Below are positions 34,709 to 42,753 of a stretch of 64,000 nucleotides of DNA, piece by piece; position 1 is the first letter of the stretch; each line of letters opens with the position of its first letter. Under the pieces are notes generated by a model. It was not told the origin of the DNA, made no database searches, and worked only from the letters and a program-made list of their open reading frames with translations. Origin of the DNA: DATFTE01 sp963802575 (GTDB lineage: Bacteria > Acidobacteriota > Terriglobia > Terriglobales > Acidobacteriaceae); the NCBI GenBank assembly GCA_963802575.1, contig CAWDJF010000007.1:496001-560000 (forward strand), written 5' to 3'. Made by a program: the position numbers and the translations under genes.

Positions 34709-36988
34709 ATGCGCGCAGGCGCGAAGCTGGTTCTGGTTCTGCTGGGCTGCGTTTTCTTATTAGCCGCTACGTCCGACGAAGTCAGCACGCTCGGCGGCTA
34801 TTCCTCAGCGTCATCGCAAGCCGAGCGCGCTTGGGAGAACAAGTTCAAAGCCCTGCCGAACCCGCAGAATCTCCGCGACTACATGCAGCGCCTCTCGGCG
34901 CGGCCCCATCACGTCGGGTCGCCCTACGACAAAGATAACGCCGAGTGGATGCTGGCGAAATTCAAGGAGTGGGGACTCGACGCGCACATCGAGAATTTCG
35001 ATGTACTCTTTCCTACGCCGAAGGAGCGGGTAGTCGAGTTGGTCGAACCCACGACATTCAAGGCCGCGCTTCAAGAGCCGGCGCTCGGCGTCGATCCAAC
35101 ATCAAACCAGCAAGCCGAACAACTCCCTACTTACAACGCCTACTCGGCAGATGGAGATGTCACTGCGCCGCTGGTGTTCGTGAATTACGGCGTTCCCGAG
35201 GATTACGAGAAGCTCGAGCGCATGGGCGTCTCAGTGAAAGGTGCGATCGTCATCGCGAAGTACTGGCACTCGTGGCGCGGCATTAAGCCGAAAGTGGCGG
35301 CTGAGCACGGTGCCGTCGGTTGCCTTATCTACTCCGATCCCAATGATGACGGTTACTTTCAGGGCGAAACGTTTCCCGAAGGCGCATGGCGTCCCAAGCA
35401 GGGCGTACAACGCGGCAGCGTGATGGATATGCCGATGTATCCCGGCGATCCGCTCACCCCGGGAGTCGGCGCTACGAAAGATGCCAAGCGCCTGGCTATC
35501 AAAGATGCTCCGACCATTACCAAGATTCCCGTCCTGCCGATTTCATGGGGTGACGCACAGCCTCTGCTTGCGGCGTTGAAAGGCCAGGTCGCGCCGGAAG
35601 AATGGCGCGGATCCCTGGGGCAGACCTATCACGTCGGCCCCGGCCCAGCGAAGGTTCATCTCAAAGTAAAGGCCAATTGGGACATCAAGACTCTCTACGA
35701 TGTCATCGTAAAGATTCCCGGCGCGATGTATCCCGATGAATGGATCGTGCGCGGCAACCATCATGATGCATGGGTCAACGGCGCGGAAGATCCCGTGTCC
35801 GGAGCAAACGCGTTGATGGAAGAAGCGCGCTCGTTCTCGGAACTTCTCAAGCAGGGATGGAAACCGAAGCGCACGATCATCTACTGCGTCTGGGACGGAG
35901 AGGAACCCGGCCTGTTGGGCTCGACGGAATGGGGCGAACAGCATGCCGATGAACTGCGCCAACACGCTGTCGCCTACCTCAACACTGACTCCAACACGCG
36001 CGGATATTTCTCCGCGGGCGGCTCACACATTCTCGAGAAATTTATCAACGGCATCGCGAAAGACGTTCAGGATCCCGAGAAAGGCATGAGCGTCTGGAAG
36101 CGCAGCCAGCTTCAGAGTATCGCTGAAGCCAAGACTCCCGAAGAACGTTCGGAGGTGCGTGATCGGCACGACTTGCGCATTCCCGCGATCGGTTCTGGTT
36201 CCGACTGGACCGTCTTCATGGATCATCTCGGCATTGCATCGCTGAACCTGGGCTACGGCGGAGAAGATGACGCCGGAGGCGCGGGCATCTATCACTCCAT
36301 CTATGACGATTTCTACTGGTATACGCATTTCGCCGACACTGATTTCAGCTACGCGAAAGCCTTGTCGCAAACTGTTGGAACTTCGGCAATGCGACTCGCC
36401 GATGCCGATCTGCTGCCCTATGATTTCAGCGATTTCTCTGACACCATGCGTACTTATCAGGACGAATTGCAGAAGCTGATCAAGGCCAAGCAGGATGAGA
36501 TCAAAGAACGAAATAAAGAAATCGAAGAAGGAGTGTTCACAGCGACCGCCGATCCGAAGAAGCCCTCGGTACCTCCGTCGGTCGAAGCGGTTCCTCCGTA
36601 CCTCAACTTTGCTCCGCTGCAGAATGCTAACGATGCGCTCAAGCGCAGCTCCGACCGTTATCAGAAGGCGCTCGACAAAGCCACGGCCAATGGCAATCTG
36701 ACGATCAGCGGAGCGACCCTCGAATCCTTGAACCAGACGCTGATTCAAAGTGAACGCAAGCTGACATCCGATCAAGGATTGCCGGGGCGTCCGTGGTTTA
36801 AGAACTTGATCTACGCGCCGGGGCAGTACACGGGCTATGGCGTGAAAACCATGCCGGGGATTCGCGAAGCGATTGAACAGAAAAAATGGAAAGAGGCGGA
36901 TGAGCAGATGGTTCGCGTAGCGGCAGCATTGCAAGACGAAGCGAATCAGATCGATGCAGCGGCGGCGATCCTCGAGAAGGGTCAGTAA
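34709..36988 (+). CDS. Secreted M28 family peptidase (glutamate carboxypeptidase II-like), paralogue 1
   Basis: A 759-residue zinc peptidase of the PSMA/transferrin-receptor type. A signal peptide (about 1-22) precedes the protease-associated domain (about 120-250, VFVNYGVPEDYEKL, GAIVIAKYW). The M28 catalytic part has metal ligands in NHHDAWVNGAEDPVSG, the catalytic EE in WDGEEPGLLGSTEW, NTDSNTRG and the distal His in YHSIYDDFYW. A C-terminal dimerisation domain completes it. ATG 34709 has ACGGAGGA upstream. The paralogue at 55854 is close in sequence throughout. Confidence 0.93.
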   Translation: MRAGAKLVLVLLGCVFLLAATSDEVSTLGGYSSASSQAERAWENKFKALPNPQNLRDYMQRLSARPHHVGSPYDKDNAEWMLAKFKEWGLDAHIENFDVLFPTPKERVVELVEPTTFKAALQEPALGVDPTSNQQAEQLPTYNAYSADGDVTAPLVFVNYGVPEDYEKLERMGVSVKGAIVIAKYWHSWRGIKPKVAAEHGAVGCLIYSDPNDDGYFQGETFPEGAWRPKQGVQRGSVMDMPMYPGDPLTPGVGATKDAKRLAIKDAPTITKIPVLPISWGDAQPLLAALKGQVAPEEWRGSLGQTYHVGPGPAKVHLKVKANWDIKTLYDVIVKIPGAMYPDEWIVRGNHHDAWVNGAEDPVSGANALMEEARSFSELLKQGWKPKRTIIYCVWDGEEPGLLGSTEWGEQHADELRQHAVAYLNTDSNTRGYFSAGGSHILEKFINGIAKDVQDPEKGMSVWKRSQLQSIAEAKTPEERSEVRDRHDLRIPAIGSGSDWTVFMDHLGIASLNLGYGGEDDAGGAGIYHSIYDDFYWYTHFADTDFSYAKALSQTVGTSAMRLADADLLPYDFSDFSDTMRTYQDELQKLIKAKQDEIKERNKEIEEGVFTATADPKKPSVPPSVEAVPPYLNFAPLQNANDALKRSSDRYQKALDKATANGNLTISGATLESLNQTLIQSERKLTSDQGLPGRPWFKNLIYAPGQYTGYGVKTMPGIREAIEQKKWKEADEQMVRVAAALQDEANQIDAAAAILEKGQ

Positions 36989-36998
36989 GGTTTCCTTA

Positions 36999-37097
36999 GC
37001 GACCTTTGCGAGGTTTTCTTTGCGGTCAAAGGCTTTTCTTAAATCGAAATCTTAAAACGCAAAGGTCGCGAAGAACGGCCGCACAGTACGCGAAGAA
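36999..37097. repeat. Dispersed GCAAAG-type repeat, two copies in inverted orientation (copy 6)
   Basis: The left part (37001-37037) reads GACCTTTGCGAGG, then TTTGCGGTCAAAGGCTTTT; it is the reverse complement of the family. The right part (37047-37097) reads AATCTTAAAACGCAAAGG, then TCGCGAAGAACGGCC and GCGAAGAAA. Together they form an imperfect long inverted repeat filling the gap between the convergent M28 and rlmN genes. Confidence 0.72.
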
Positions 37098-37100
37098 ACC

Positions 37101-38204
37101 CTACGCTGCGCTTTCTACTGTTCGCTTCAGTTGTCCGCAGGCTGCGAAGATGTCGCGTCCGCGCGGGCGTCTTAGAAATGCCGGGACACCTGCGGTAATT
37201 AATGTTCTCTGAAATTCCACTACCCGCGTTTCCGCCGGAGTCTGAAAGTCAATTCCCGGCCCCGGATTCAGCGCAATCAGATTTACTTTCGTCCGTATGC
37301 CGCGCACTAACTCAACCACTTCGCGAGCGTTCTGCAAGCTGTCGTTCACTTCGTTCAGCAGCACGTATTCGAATGTCACCACTTCCCTGCCGCGGAGCGG
37401 GAACTCGCGCGCGGCGTTCACCAGCATCTCCAGATTCCACTTCTTGTTCAGCGGCATCAACCGCGTGCGTAGCGCATCATTCGACGCATTCAGGGAAATC
37501 GCCAGCTTGGGACGAACCGGCTCGTTGGCGAAGTCGTAAATACGAGGCACAATCCCGGCCGTGGAAACGGTCATGTGCGACGCGGGGATGCCGACACCTT
37601 CCACCAGCAAGCGTACCGCCTTGATGAAGTTGTCGTAGTTGAGGAAGGGCTCGCCCATCCCCATGAATACAAGGTTCAGACGATCTTTTGGTGGAAACGC
37701 GTTTTGATCGCGCAACACGGCGCAAACTTGCCCGGCAATTTCTCCCGCAGTGAGGTTGCGTTTCATTCCCAGCAATGCCGTCAGACAAAACTGGCAATCC
37801 ACCGCGCAGCCGACTTGGCTTGAGACGCAGATGGTGGCGCGATCCCAGGTGCGGCCGGCGGTCTCCGCGTCGCTACCGTCTCCGGCTTCGCCGCCGTCGC
37901 CATCGGGCATCCAAACTGTTTCCACGCTTTGCCCATCGTCGAGGCCGATTAAATATCTGACGGTTCCATCGCTCGAAACAAATTTCTTCTCGATCCTGGG
38001 CAGCCCGACCGAGATCGCCTTCTCCTCGAGAATGGAACGGAAACCTTGGGGAAGCGTCGAAATCTGCTCCGCCGAGTCCAACAGCTGCCTGTAGATCGCC
38101 TCAAATAGCTGTTTTCCCCGGTACGAGGGTTCGCCCGACTCCTCCGCGAAGGCGGTAAGTTCCTGAAGCGTAAGGCCTAAAAGTGTGGTCTGTTTTGCCT
38201 GCAT
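37101..38204 (-). CDS. rlmN: Dual-specificity RNA methyltransferase RlmN
   Basis: Radical SAM enzyme that methylates C2 of A2503 in 23S rRNA (and A37 of some tRNAs). The 367-residue protein has the cluster motif CxxxCxxC at Cys133, Cys137 and Cys140 (CAVDCQFC) and the C-terminal acceptor Cys in FAACGQLKRT. Other RlmN segments are MGMGEPFLNYDN and FEYVLLNEVND. An acidic/Gly insertion of about 17 residues (about 101-118) interrupts the usual junction before RATICVSSQ. Otherwise canonical. Confidence 0.95.
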   Translation of the reverse strand: MQAKQTTLLGLTLQELTAFAEESGEPSYRGKQLFEAIYRQLLDSAEQISTLPQGFRSILEEKAISVGLPRIEKKFVSSDGTVRYLIGLDDGQSVETVWMPDGDGGEAGDGSDAETAGRTWDRATICVSSQVGCAVDCQFCLTALLGMKRNLTAGEIAGQVCAVLRDQNAFPPKDRLNLVFMGMGEPFLNYDNFIKAVRLLVEGVGIPASHMTVSTAGIVPRIYDFANEPVRPKLAISLNASNDALRTRLMPLNKKWNLEMLVNAAREFPLRGREVVTFEYVLLNEVNDSLQNAREVVELVRGIRTKVNLIALNPGPGIDFQTPAETRVVEFQRTLITAGVPAFLRRPRGRDIFAACGQLKRTVESAA

Positions 38205-38393
38205 GGCACATCTAACGAAGACGTTCTAAGATTGTAGAAGATTTTCGACGAAGGCGCGGGCTGAGCCAGCGAGCCATTCATAAGTGACTGATTCTAAACG
38301 CGAGACGCACCGGATACCACACTTCCTCTCGCTGTGTAATACTAAATGGACCCGGCTCCCCGCTCTTTTTGTGGCTCCTTAGAAAGAAAACTC

Positions 38394-39671
38394 ATGGTTG
38401 AAGAAGTGCGCAACATCCGTCGTGAGGTGCTGCCCAACGGGCTCACCGTTATCACCGAAGAGATGCAACACATCCGTTCGGTTTCCATCGGGGTGTGGAT
38501 CAAGACCGGGTCGCGCGACGAAGATCCGCAGTTCAACGGTATTTCGCATTTCATCGAGCACATGGTCTTCAAGGGTACACAACACCGTTCGGCAGAGGAC
38601 ATAGCGCGCCAGGTTGACTCGATCGGCGGCAACATGGATGCCTTCACTGCGAAAGAATGCGTCTGCTTCAACATGAAGGTGCTCGACGAGCACGTGCCCA
38701 TCGCACTCGATGTGCTGAGCGATCTGGTGCTCCATCCCACGTTTGCTCAGAACGACATTACCCGCGAGCGCGGCGTCATCCTCGAAGAAATCAAGATGGA
38801 CGAGGACAATCCCGACTATCTGGTGCACGAAATCTTCACCCAGAATTTCTGGAAAGATCATCCGCTGGGCAAGCCGATCCTAGGGACAAAGGATACAGTC
38901 AAGAAATTTGATCGCGATCCGGTGCTCGAGTTTTATGGCAAGAAATTTTCTCCTGGCAACCTGGTGATTTGCGCGGCCGGAAATCTGAAGCATGGCGAGT
39001 TTGTGCAACTGGTGGCGAAGCACTTCGAGCACATGAAGCCAGTGAAGAACGGCTTCCACAGCACTGAGCCGACTACAGTTTCGCGAATCATCATGCGCAA
39101 CAAGAAGGCGCTTGAGCAAGTGCAGATCTGCGTGGGCGTGCCCTCGCACCCTATCGCTCACGCGCGGCGCCACGCCTCTTACATTCTGAACACGCTGCTA
39201 GGCGGCGGCATGAGCTCGCGGCTCTTCCAGAACATTCGCGAGCGCCAGGGATTGGCCTATGCCATCTACAGCGATTTGAGTCCTTATCGCGATACGGGAT
39301 GCCTTTCGGTCTACGCGGGAACCTCGCGCGAATCGGCGGGGAAGGTTGTGCAGTCAATAGTCGCTGAGTTCCACAAGCTCAAGACCGACCAGGTTTCCGA
39401 GGACGAACTTCGTCGCTCGAAAGATCAGCTCAAAGGCAGCCTTATGCTTTCACTTGAAAGCTCGACCGCCCGTATGTCAAATCTCGCTCGCCAGGAAATG
39501 TATTTCGATCACTTCTACACGCTCGATGAACTGATCGCGAAGATTGAGAGCGTCACCACCGAGGAAGTGAAGGAGTTGGCGAATCGGTTCTTTCGCACGG
39601 AATCGATCGCGGTCACCGTGTTAGGCAATCTGAACGGATTGAAGCTAACCCGCGAACAACTGGCCTGCTAG
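38394..39671 (+). CDS. M16 family zinc peptidase (processing peptidase-like)
   Basis: A 425-residue inverzincin. The inverted zinc motif HFIEH lies at about residues 50-54 (ISHFIEHMVFKGT), with the third ligand Glu downstream in ERGVILEEIKMDEDNPD. The second half is the inactive M16_C-type domain (LGGGMSSRLFQNIRERQGLAY). No signal peptide is seen, so it is probably cytoplasmic. I chose ATG 38394 (MVEEVRNIRREVLPNGL); an in-frame start at 38346 is less family-like. Confidence 0.92.
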   Translation: MVEEVRNIRREVLPNGLTVITEEMQHIRSVSIGVWIKTGSRDEDPQFNGISHFIEHMVFKGTQHRSAEDIARQVDSIGGNMDAFTAKECVCFNMKVLDEHVPIALDVLSDLVLHPTFAQNDITRERGVILEEIKMDEDNPDYLVHEIFTQNFWKDHPLGKPILGTKDTVKKFDRDPVLEFYGKKFSPGNLVICAAGNLKHGEFVQLVAKHFEHMKPVKNGFHSTEPTTVSRIIMRNKKALEQVQICVGVPSHPIAHARRHASYILNTLLGGGMSSRLFQNIRERQGLAYAIYSDLSPYRDTGCLSVYAGTSRESAGKVVQSIVAEFHKLKTDQVSEDELRRSKDQLKGSLMLSLESSTARMSNLARQEMYFDHFYTLDELIAKIESVTTEEVKELANRFFRTESIAVTVLGNLNGLKLTREQLAC

Positions 39672-39687
39672 CCGTTTTCATAATCAT

Positions 39688-39781
39688 GACGTCATCCCGA
39701 GCGGAGCGAGGGATCTGGCGTGCGCTACCTGACTGCCGCTTCACGCCAGATCCTTCGCCCTTTCGGGCTCAGGATGACGTC
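39688..39781. repeat. Long imperfect inverted repeat (about 94 bases)
   Basis: Outer arms GACGTCATCC (39688-39697) and GGATGACGTC (39772-39781) are perfectly complementary. Inner arms GGATCTGGCGTG (39711-39722) and CACGCCAGATCC (39742-39753) are too. The middle regions pair imperfectly. The whole can fold into one long hairpin. It separates the M16 gene from the putative ECF promoter 14 bases further right and may insulate it. Confidence 0.75.
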
Positions 39782-39795
39782 TCATTAAGGGATGT

Positions 39796-39825
39796 GTAAC
39801 TTTCCCCGCTCTCCCACATCCCATG
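39796..39825 (+). promoter_or_regulatory. Putative ECF-sigma promoter of the Met-rich protein gene
   Basis: GTAACTTT (39796-39803), 13 bases, then CATCCCATG (39817-39825). The same two blocks with the same spacing occur on the minus strand at 43525-43554 ahead of the molybdopterin oxidoreductase gene. GTAAC is a plausible ECF -35. A transcript starting near 39832 would place the GTG start at 39876 about 45 bases downstream. Confidence 0.75.
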
Positions 39826-39875
39826 TCAGAGCCCCTATCCGCAGTTCAAATCTAACTACTTCGAAGGAGATTCTC

Positions 39876-40130
39876 GTGAAATCAATGTTCAGCAAGCTGA
39901 TGGTAATGTGTGTTCTGGCCGGTTCCATGGCGGCGTTCGCGCAGTCCAGCGACAACATGAAGCAGGACAGCATGAAGCAAGACAACATGCAGCAGGACAC
40001 GATGAAAAAAGATGACATGAAGAAAGACAAGAAGATGAAGAAGGCCAAGAAAGACAAGATGAAGAAAGACGATATGAAGAAAGATGACATGAAGCAGGAC
40101 AACATGAGCAGCGATCCCAAGAAGAACTAA
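39876..40130 (+). CDS. Secreted Met/Lys/Asp-rich protein with MxKDx-type repeats
   Basis: An 84-residue protein. The signal peptide (about 1-22, MFSKLMVMCVLAGSMAAFA) is followed by a low-complexity mature part of about 62 residues built from units such as DNMKQ, DDMKK and DSMKQ, with ten methionines. This matches the pentapeptide MxKDx repeat family by pattern. Start GTG 39876 is supported by AAGGAGA at 39864-39870 and by the promoter-like element upstream. I infer that it may act as an oxidant sink whose Met sulfoxides are repaired by the MsrP-like enzyme, similar to MrpX described in Azospira suillum. Confidence 0.8.
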   Translation: MKSMFSKLMVMCVLAGSMAAFAQSSDNMKQDSMKQDNMQQDTMKKDDMKKDKKMKKAKKDKMKKDDMKKDDMKQDNMSSDPKKN

Positions 40131-40146
40131 GCGCTTCCCGCCGATT

Positions 40147-40170
40147 CCGGGCGGCGCGAGTGCCGCCCGG
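40147..40170. terminator. Perfect GC-rich hairpin between convergent genes
   Basis: CCGGGCGGC (40147-40155) pairs with GCCGCCCGG (40162-40170) around GCGAGT. It is 16 bases after the Met-rich gene stop and 6 bases after the stop of the convergent GAF gene. No U tract on either side, so the terminator role is only likely. Confidence 0.6.
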
Positions 40171-40176
40171 AAGATC

Positions 40177-40635
40177 CTACAAAGATTTCCCCACCAATGA
40201 CGCGCAGCGTTCTACGAATTGTTGCTCCTTCGCATCCCAAGTGTCTTTGAAGTAGCTATTGATGTCCAACTCTCCCCGCACGTGGTTGCCGACAATCAAC
40301 GGAACGATAATCTCCGACTTCGTATGTTCCGAACCCATCAAGTATCTGGGGTCATTCGCGACGTCGTTCACGATCATGGTCTTTTTCAGGCTGGCGGCAG
40401 CGCCGCACAATCCCTGGTTCAGCGGAATTTTTTTGTGAGGTGTATCGGTTCCAGCGTAGGGACCCAGCACCAGCACGCTGGCATCGTTCCTATCGATCAG
40501 GTAGAAGCCGACCCAGTTGTAACGGACAAGTTCCTCATGCAGGCGGCTGGAAATCCGTTGCATCAGAGCATCGGCGGTCGCGCCTGAGCGCGCAAGCGCT
40601 TCGAACTCCGCAAGAAATTCTTGGTGTCCCTTCAT
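40177..40635 (-). CDS. GAF-domain protein related to free-methionine-(R)-sulfoxide reductase, catalytic cysteines missing
   Basis: A 152-residue single GAF domain aligning by eye with fRMsr (YebR): NWVGFYLIDR, VLVLGPYAG, IPLNQGLCGAAA, VNDVANDP, SEIIVPLIVGN and GELDINSY. E. coli fRMsr uses Cys84, Cys94 and Cys118. Only the Cys94 equivalent remains here (GLCG); the Cys84 position reads TPHKKIP and the nucleophile loop reads RYLMGSEH. It is probably a binding or sensing domain rather than an active reductase. It sits next to the Met-rich protein gene. Confidence 0.8.
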   Translation of the reverse strand: MKGHQEFLAEFEALARSGATADALMQRISSRLHEELVRYNWVGFYLIDRNDASVLVLGPYAGTDTPHKKIPLNQGLCGAAASLKKTMIVNDVANDPRYLMGSEHTKSEIIVPLIVGNHVRGELDINSYFKDTWDAKEQQFVERCASLVGKSL

Positions 40636-40770
40636 CCCATTCCCTTTTTATCTAAGGATAGTTTTCCCAATGCCGGAGGGGAATAATCGGGATGGTTCGG
40701 AATCCGGGCTGAAAGGGAAAAACGCGGAGAAAGCATCTCAGCGGGAGCGCAAGTCGCTTCTTGAAGAGGC

Positions 40771-41364
40771 TTACCTGGTAGCTACAAACCCCGCCCACGC
40801 GCCGCGATTCAACAGTCTCGCGGCCAACTGTCCAACATACTGGCCCAGGCAACGCACGCAGGGCACATAACCTTCGGCCTGCGCCCGCGCGGCAGTCAGC
40901 GCATGCGGATGATCGGATTGCTTCACGAACGGGCATTCCTTGATGTGAAACAGTTTCCCGTGATCGGTCACGACCACTTCCAGTTCCGCCGGAACGCGCC
41001 CCAGATTCGCCATGGGAGATTTCTCTCCACCATTGTTGACACCCAGGTGTTGCGCAAGCACCACACTGCCCGACACTACGGCGACCGCAGCGGTCGCGAC
41101 CAGCCATCCAATCACCGTACGGCGCCGCACGCCCATGTCGCTATTGATTCGCCGCTGCAAGCGCCAGCTGTAGCCCATCGGAGTCTTGAACAGACGCTCG
41201 TCGCCGAACAAATTGACGACATTGCGCGTTCCGTTCAGCACCGACGTGCAGCGCTGGCAGCCCTGGATATGCGTATCCATTGCCGAGCGCGTGCTGGCAT
41301 CGACGTCGCCGTCAATGTAGTCGGAAATCTGCTCCCAAACCTGCTCGCATTGCACCACTACCAT
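40771..41364 (-). CDS. Zinc-finger anti-sigma factor, membrane anchored, with C-terminal Cys-rich domain
   Basis: A 197-residue zf-HC2 anti-sigma factor for the adjacent ECF sigma. The ZAS domain (about 1-50) has the His-x3-Cys-x2-Cys motif HIQGCQRC. One membrane segment lies at about 83-105 (VIGWLVATAAVAVVSGSVVLA). The extracytoplasmic end holds LFHIKECPFVK and GYVPCVRCLG, an Ada-like zinc site pattern of three Cys and one His that could sense redox or metal state. Its start overlaps the sigma gene stop by 7 bases. Confidence 0.85.
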   Translation of the reverse strand: MVVVQCEQVWEQISDYIDGDVDASTRSAMDTHIQGCQRCTSVLNGTRNVVNLFGDERLFKTPMGYSWRLQRRINSDMGVRRRTVIGWLVATAAVAVVSGSVVLAQHLGVNNGGEKSPMANLGRVPAELEVVVTDHGKLFHIKECPFVKQSDHPHALTAARAQAEGYVPCVRCLGQYVGQLAARLLNRGAWAGFVATR

Positions 41365-42023
41365 GGTTTGTTTCCCTTCTCGAATGGAACTCGGCTGAAC
41401 CCTCCGCTGGCGATCCGAGGAGCCAGCAGATCCCGCAACATCAAACGGGCGCGCAATAGCCGTGTCTTGACTGACGCCCGGGATATCCCCAGTGCGTCCG
41501 CCACTTCCTCAATGCTCATATGCTGGATATCCCGCAACACAAATACTTCCCGGTACTTGCTCCCCAGCGTGGCCAGAGACTCCAGCAAAATCTCTCGCAC
41601 CTCGCTACGCTCCAAAGCTTCCGACGGAAGCTCACGCCAATCGGCGAACTCGCGCGGAGCGTACGAGCCTTCGTCGTCCTGGCGTTCGCCTATCGGTTCC
41701 ATGATCTCCGCGTGATCTTTCCGGCGCCGCATTCGGGCTTCGTTCACCGCAATCTGAATCAGCCAGGTACTGAATTTTGACTCCGCACGAAACTGCCTGA
41801 TGTTGGCGAACGCTTTAAGAATCGCCTCCTGCGCCACTTCCTCGGCATCCGCTGCATTTCGCAAAATGGCAAATGCCGCGGTATAAACCCGTCTTTCATA
41901 CGGCTTCACCAGGACATAGAACTTATCCTGCTCGCCGTTTTGTACTCGCCGGACAAGATCCTGTTCCTGCGTGTCGGCGTCGGGGGCCGCTTTCACAGCC
42001 AAACTCGCTCCTTCCAGTGCCAT
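41358..42023 (-). CDS. ECF-type RNA polymerase sigma factor
   Basis: A 221-residue sigma-70 family group 4 factor. Region 2 (about 35-105) has YTAAFAILRNAADAEEVAQE and FSTWLIQIAVNEARMRRRK. Region 4 (about 150-205) has LGSKYREVFVLRDIQHMSIE and ALGISRASVKTRLLRARLML. I chose ATG 42023 over a TTG six codons upstream. The gene is 24 bases downstream of the b-type cytochrome gene and overlaps the anti-sigma gene, so oxidoreductase, cytochrome, sigma and anti-sigma form one operon, probably autoregulated from the promoter at 43525-43554. Confidence 0.93.
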   Translation of the reverse strand: MALEGASLAVKAAPDADTQEQDLVRRVQNGEQDKFYVLVKPYERRVYTAAFAILRNAADAEEVAQEAILKAFANIRQFRAESKFSTWLIQIAVNEARMRRRKDHAEIMEPIGERQDDEGSYAPREFADWRELPSEALERSEVREILLESLATLGSKYREVFVLRDIQHMSIEEVADALGISRASVKTRLLRARLMLRDLLAPRIASGGFSRVPFEKGNKPW

Positions 42024-42047
42024 GCCCTTGCTTAATTGCAATGGCAG

Positions 42048-42743
42048 CTAGCGTGGTGCATAGTCCGGATCTTTTTTCCATCCTGTCAACATGGAAATAA
42101 AATTATTCCAACCATGCAGGACGACCATGACCAAATGCCCAAGAATGAAAAATAAAATTGCCCACATCACCGCAAAATGCCAGATACGCGCCCACTGAAA
42201 CCCGCCCAACAACGCGGTCAGCCACGAAAACTGCACCGGCTTCCAGACGGCCACGCCCGTAATCACCGATAAGATTCCCAGCCCGATCGCCGACGTGTAA
42301 GCCAACTTCTGCAGCGGGTTATACGCTTCCCTCTGCGGCGGCTTCGGCCCGAAGAAAAAGTAGTGCCGGACCATCGGCCATACGCCAGGAATGTCTCTCG
42401 GCACGAACAACACCTGGCGATAATTCCCGCTGAACATCTGGTATGCCACGTAGAACAAGCCCGTCGCTACGTAGATCCAGACAAACGTCAGGTGCCACTG
42501 CAAACCACCGCCGAGCCATCCCCCCAGCGCGAATGCCTTGGGCCAGTTCAGAAGATCCTTCTGTGGAATCTTCGCCCCAAAGCTGGGAAACGCGCGGAAG
42601 ATCTGCAGCCCGCTTCCCACCATCACGAACAGCGCCACCGTATTCACCCAGTGACAGAAGCGCACCGCCCACGGATGCTCGTACACAGCCGGCATCTCGT
42701 CGGTATCGACGGACTCGATCTCCAGCACGACTGCTTCGCTCAA
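42048..42743 (-). CDS. b-type cytochrome membrane subunit (cytochrome b561/Ni-Fe hydrogenase type)
   Basis: A 231-residue membrane protein with four main hydrophobic segments. Candidate heme b ligands are His residues in EHPWAVRFCHWVN, LQWHLTFVWIYVATG, RIWHFAVMWAILFF and LGHLVMVVLHGWN. The fold fits the PF01292-like group that passes quinol electrons to or from a partner. The molybdopterin oxidoreductase gene lies 10 bases upstream and is the obvious partner. It is not of the MsrQ (YedZ) type. Confidence 0.87.
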   Translation of the reverse strand: MSEAVVLEIESVDTDEMPAVYEHPWAVRFCHWVNTVALFVMVGSGLQIFRAFPSFGAKIPQKDLLNWPKAFALGGWLGGGLQWHLTFVWIYVATGLFYVAYQMFSGNYRQVLFVPRDIPGVWPMVRHYFFFGPKPPQREAYNPLQKLAYTSAIGLGILSVITGVAVWKPVQFSWLTALLGGFQWARIWHFAVMWAILFFILGHLVMVVLHGWNNFISMLTGWKKDPDYAPR

Positions 42744-42753
42744 CCCGCCTCCA

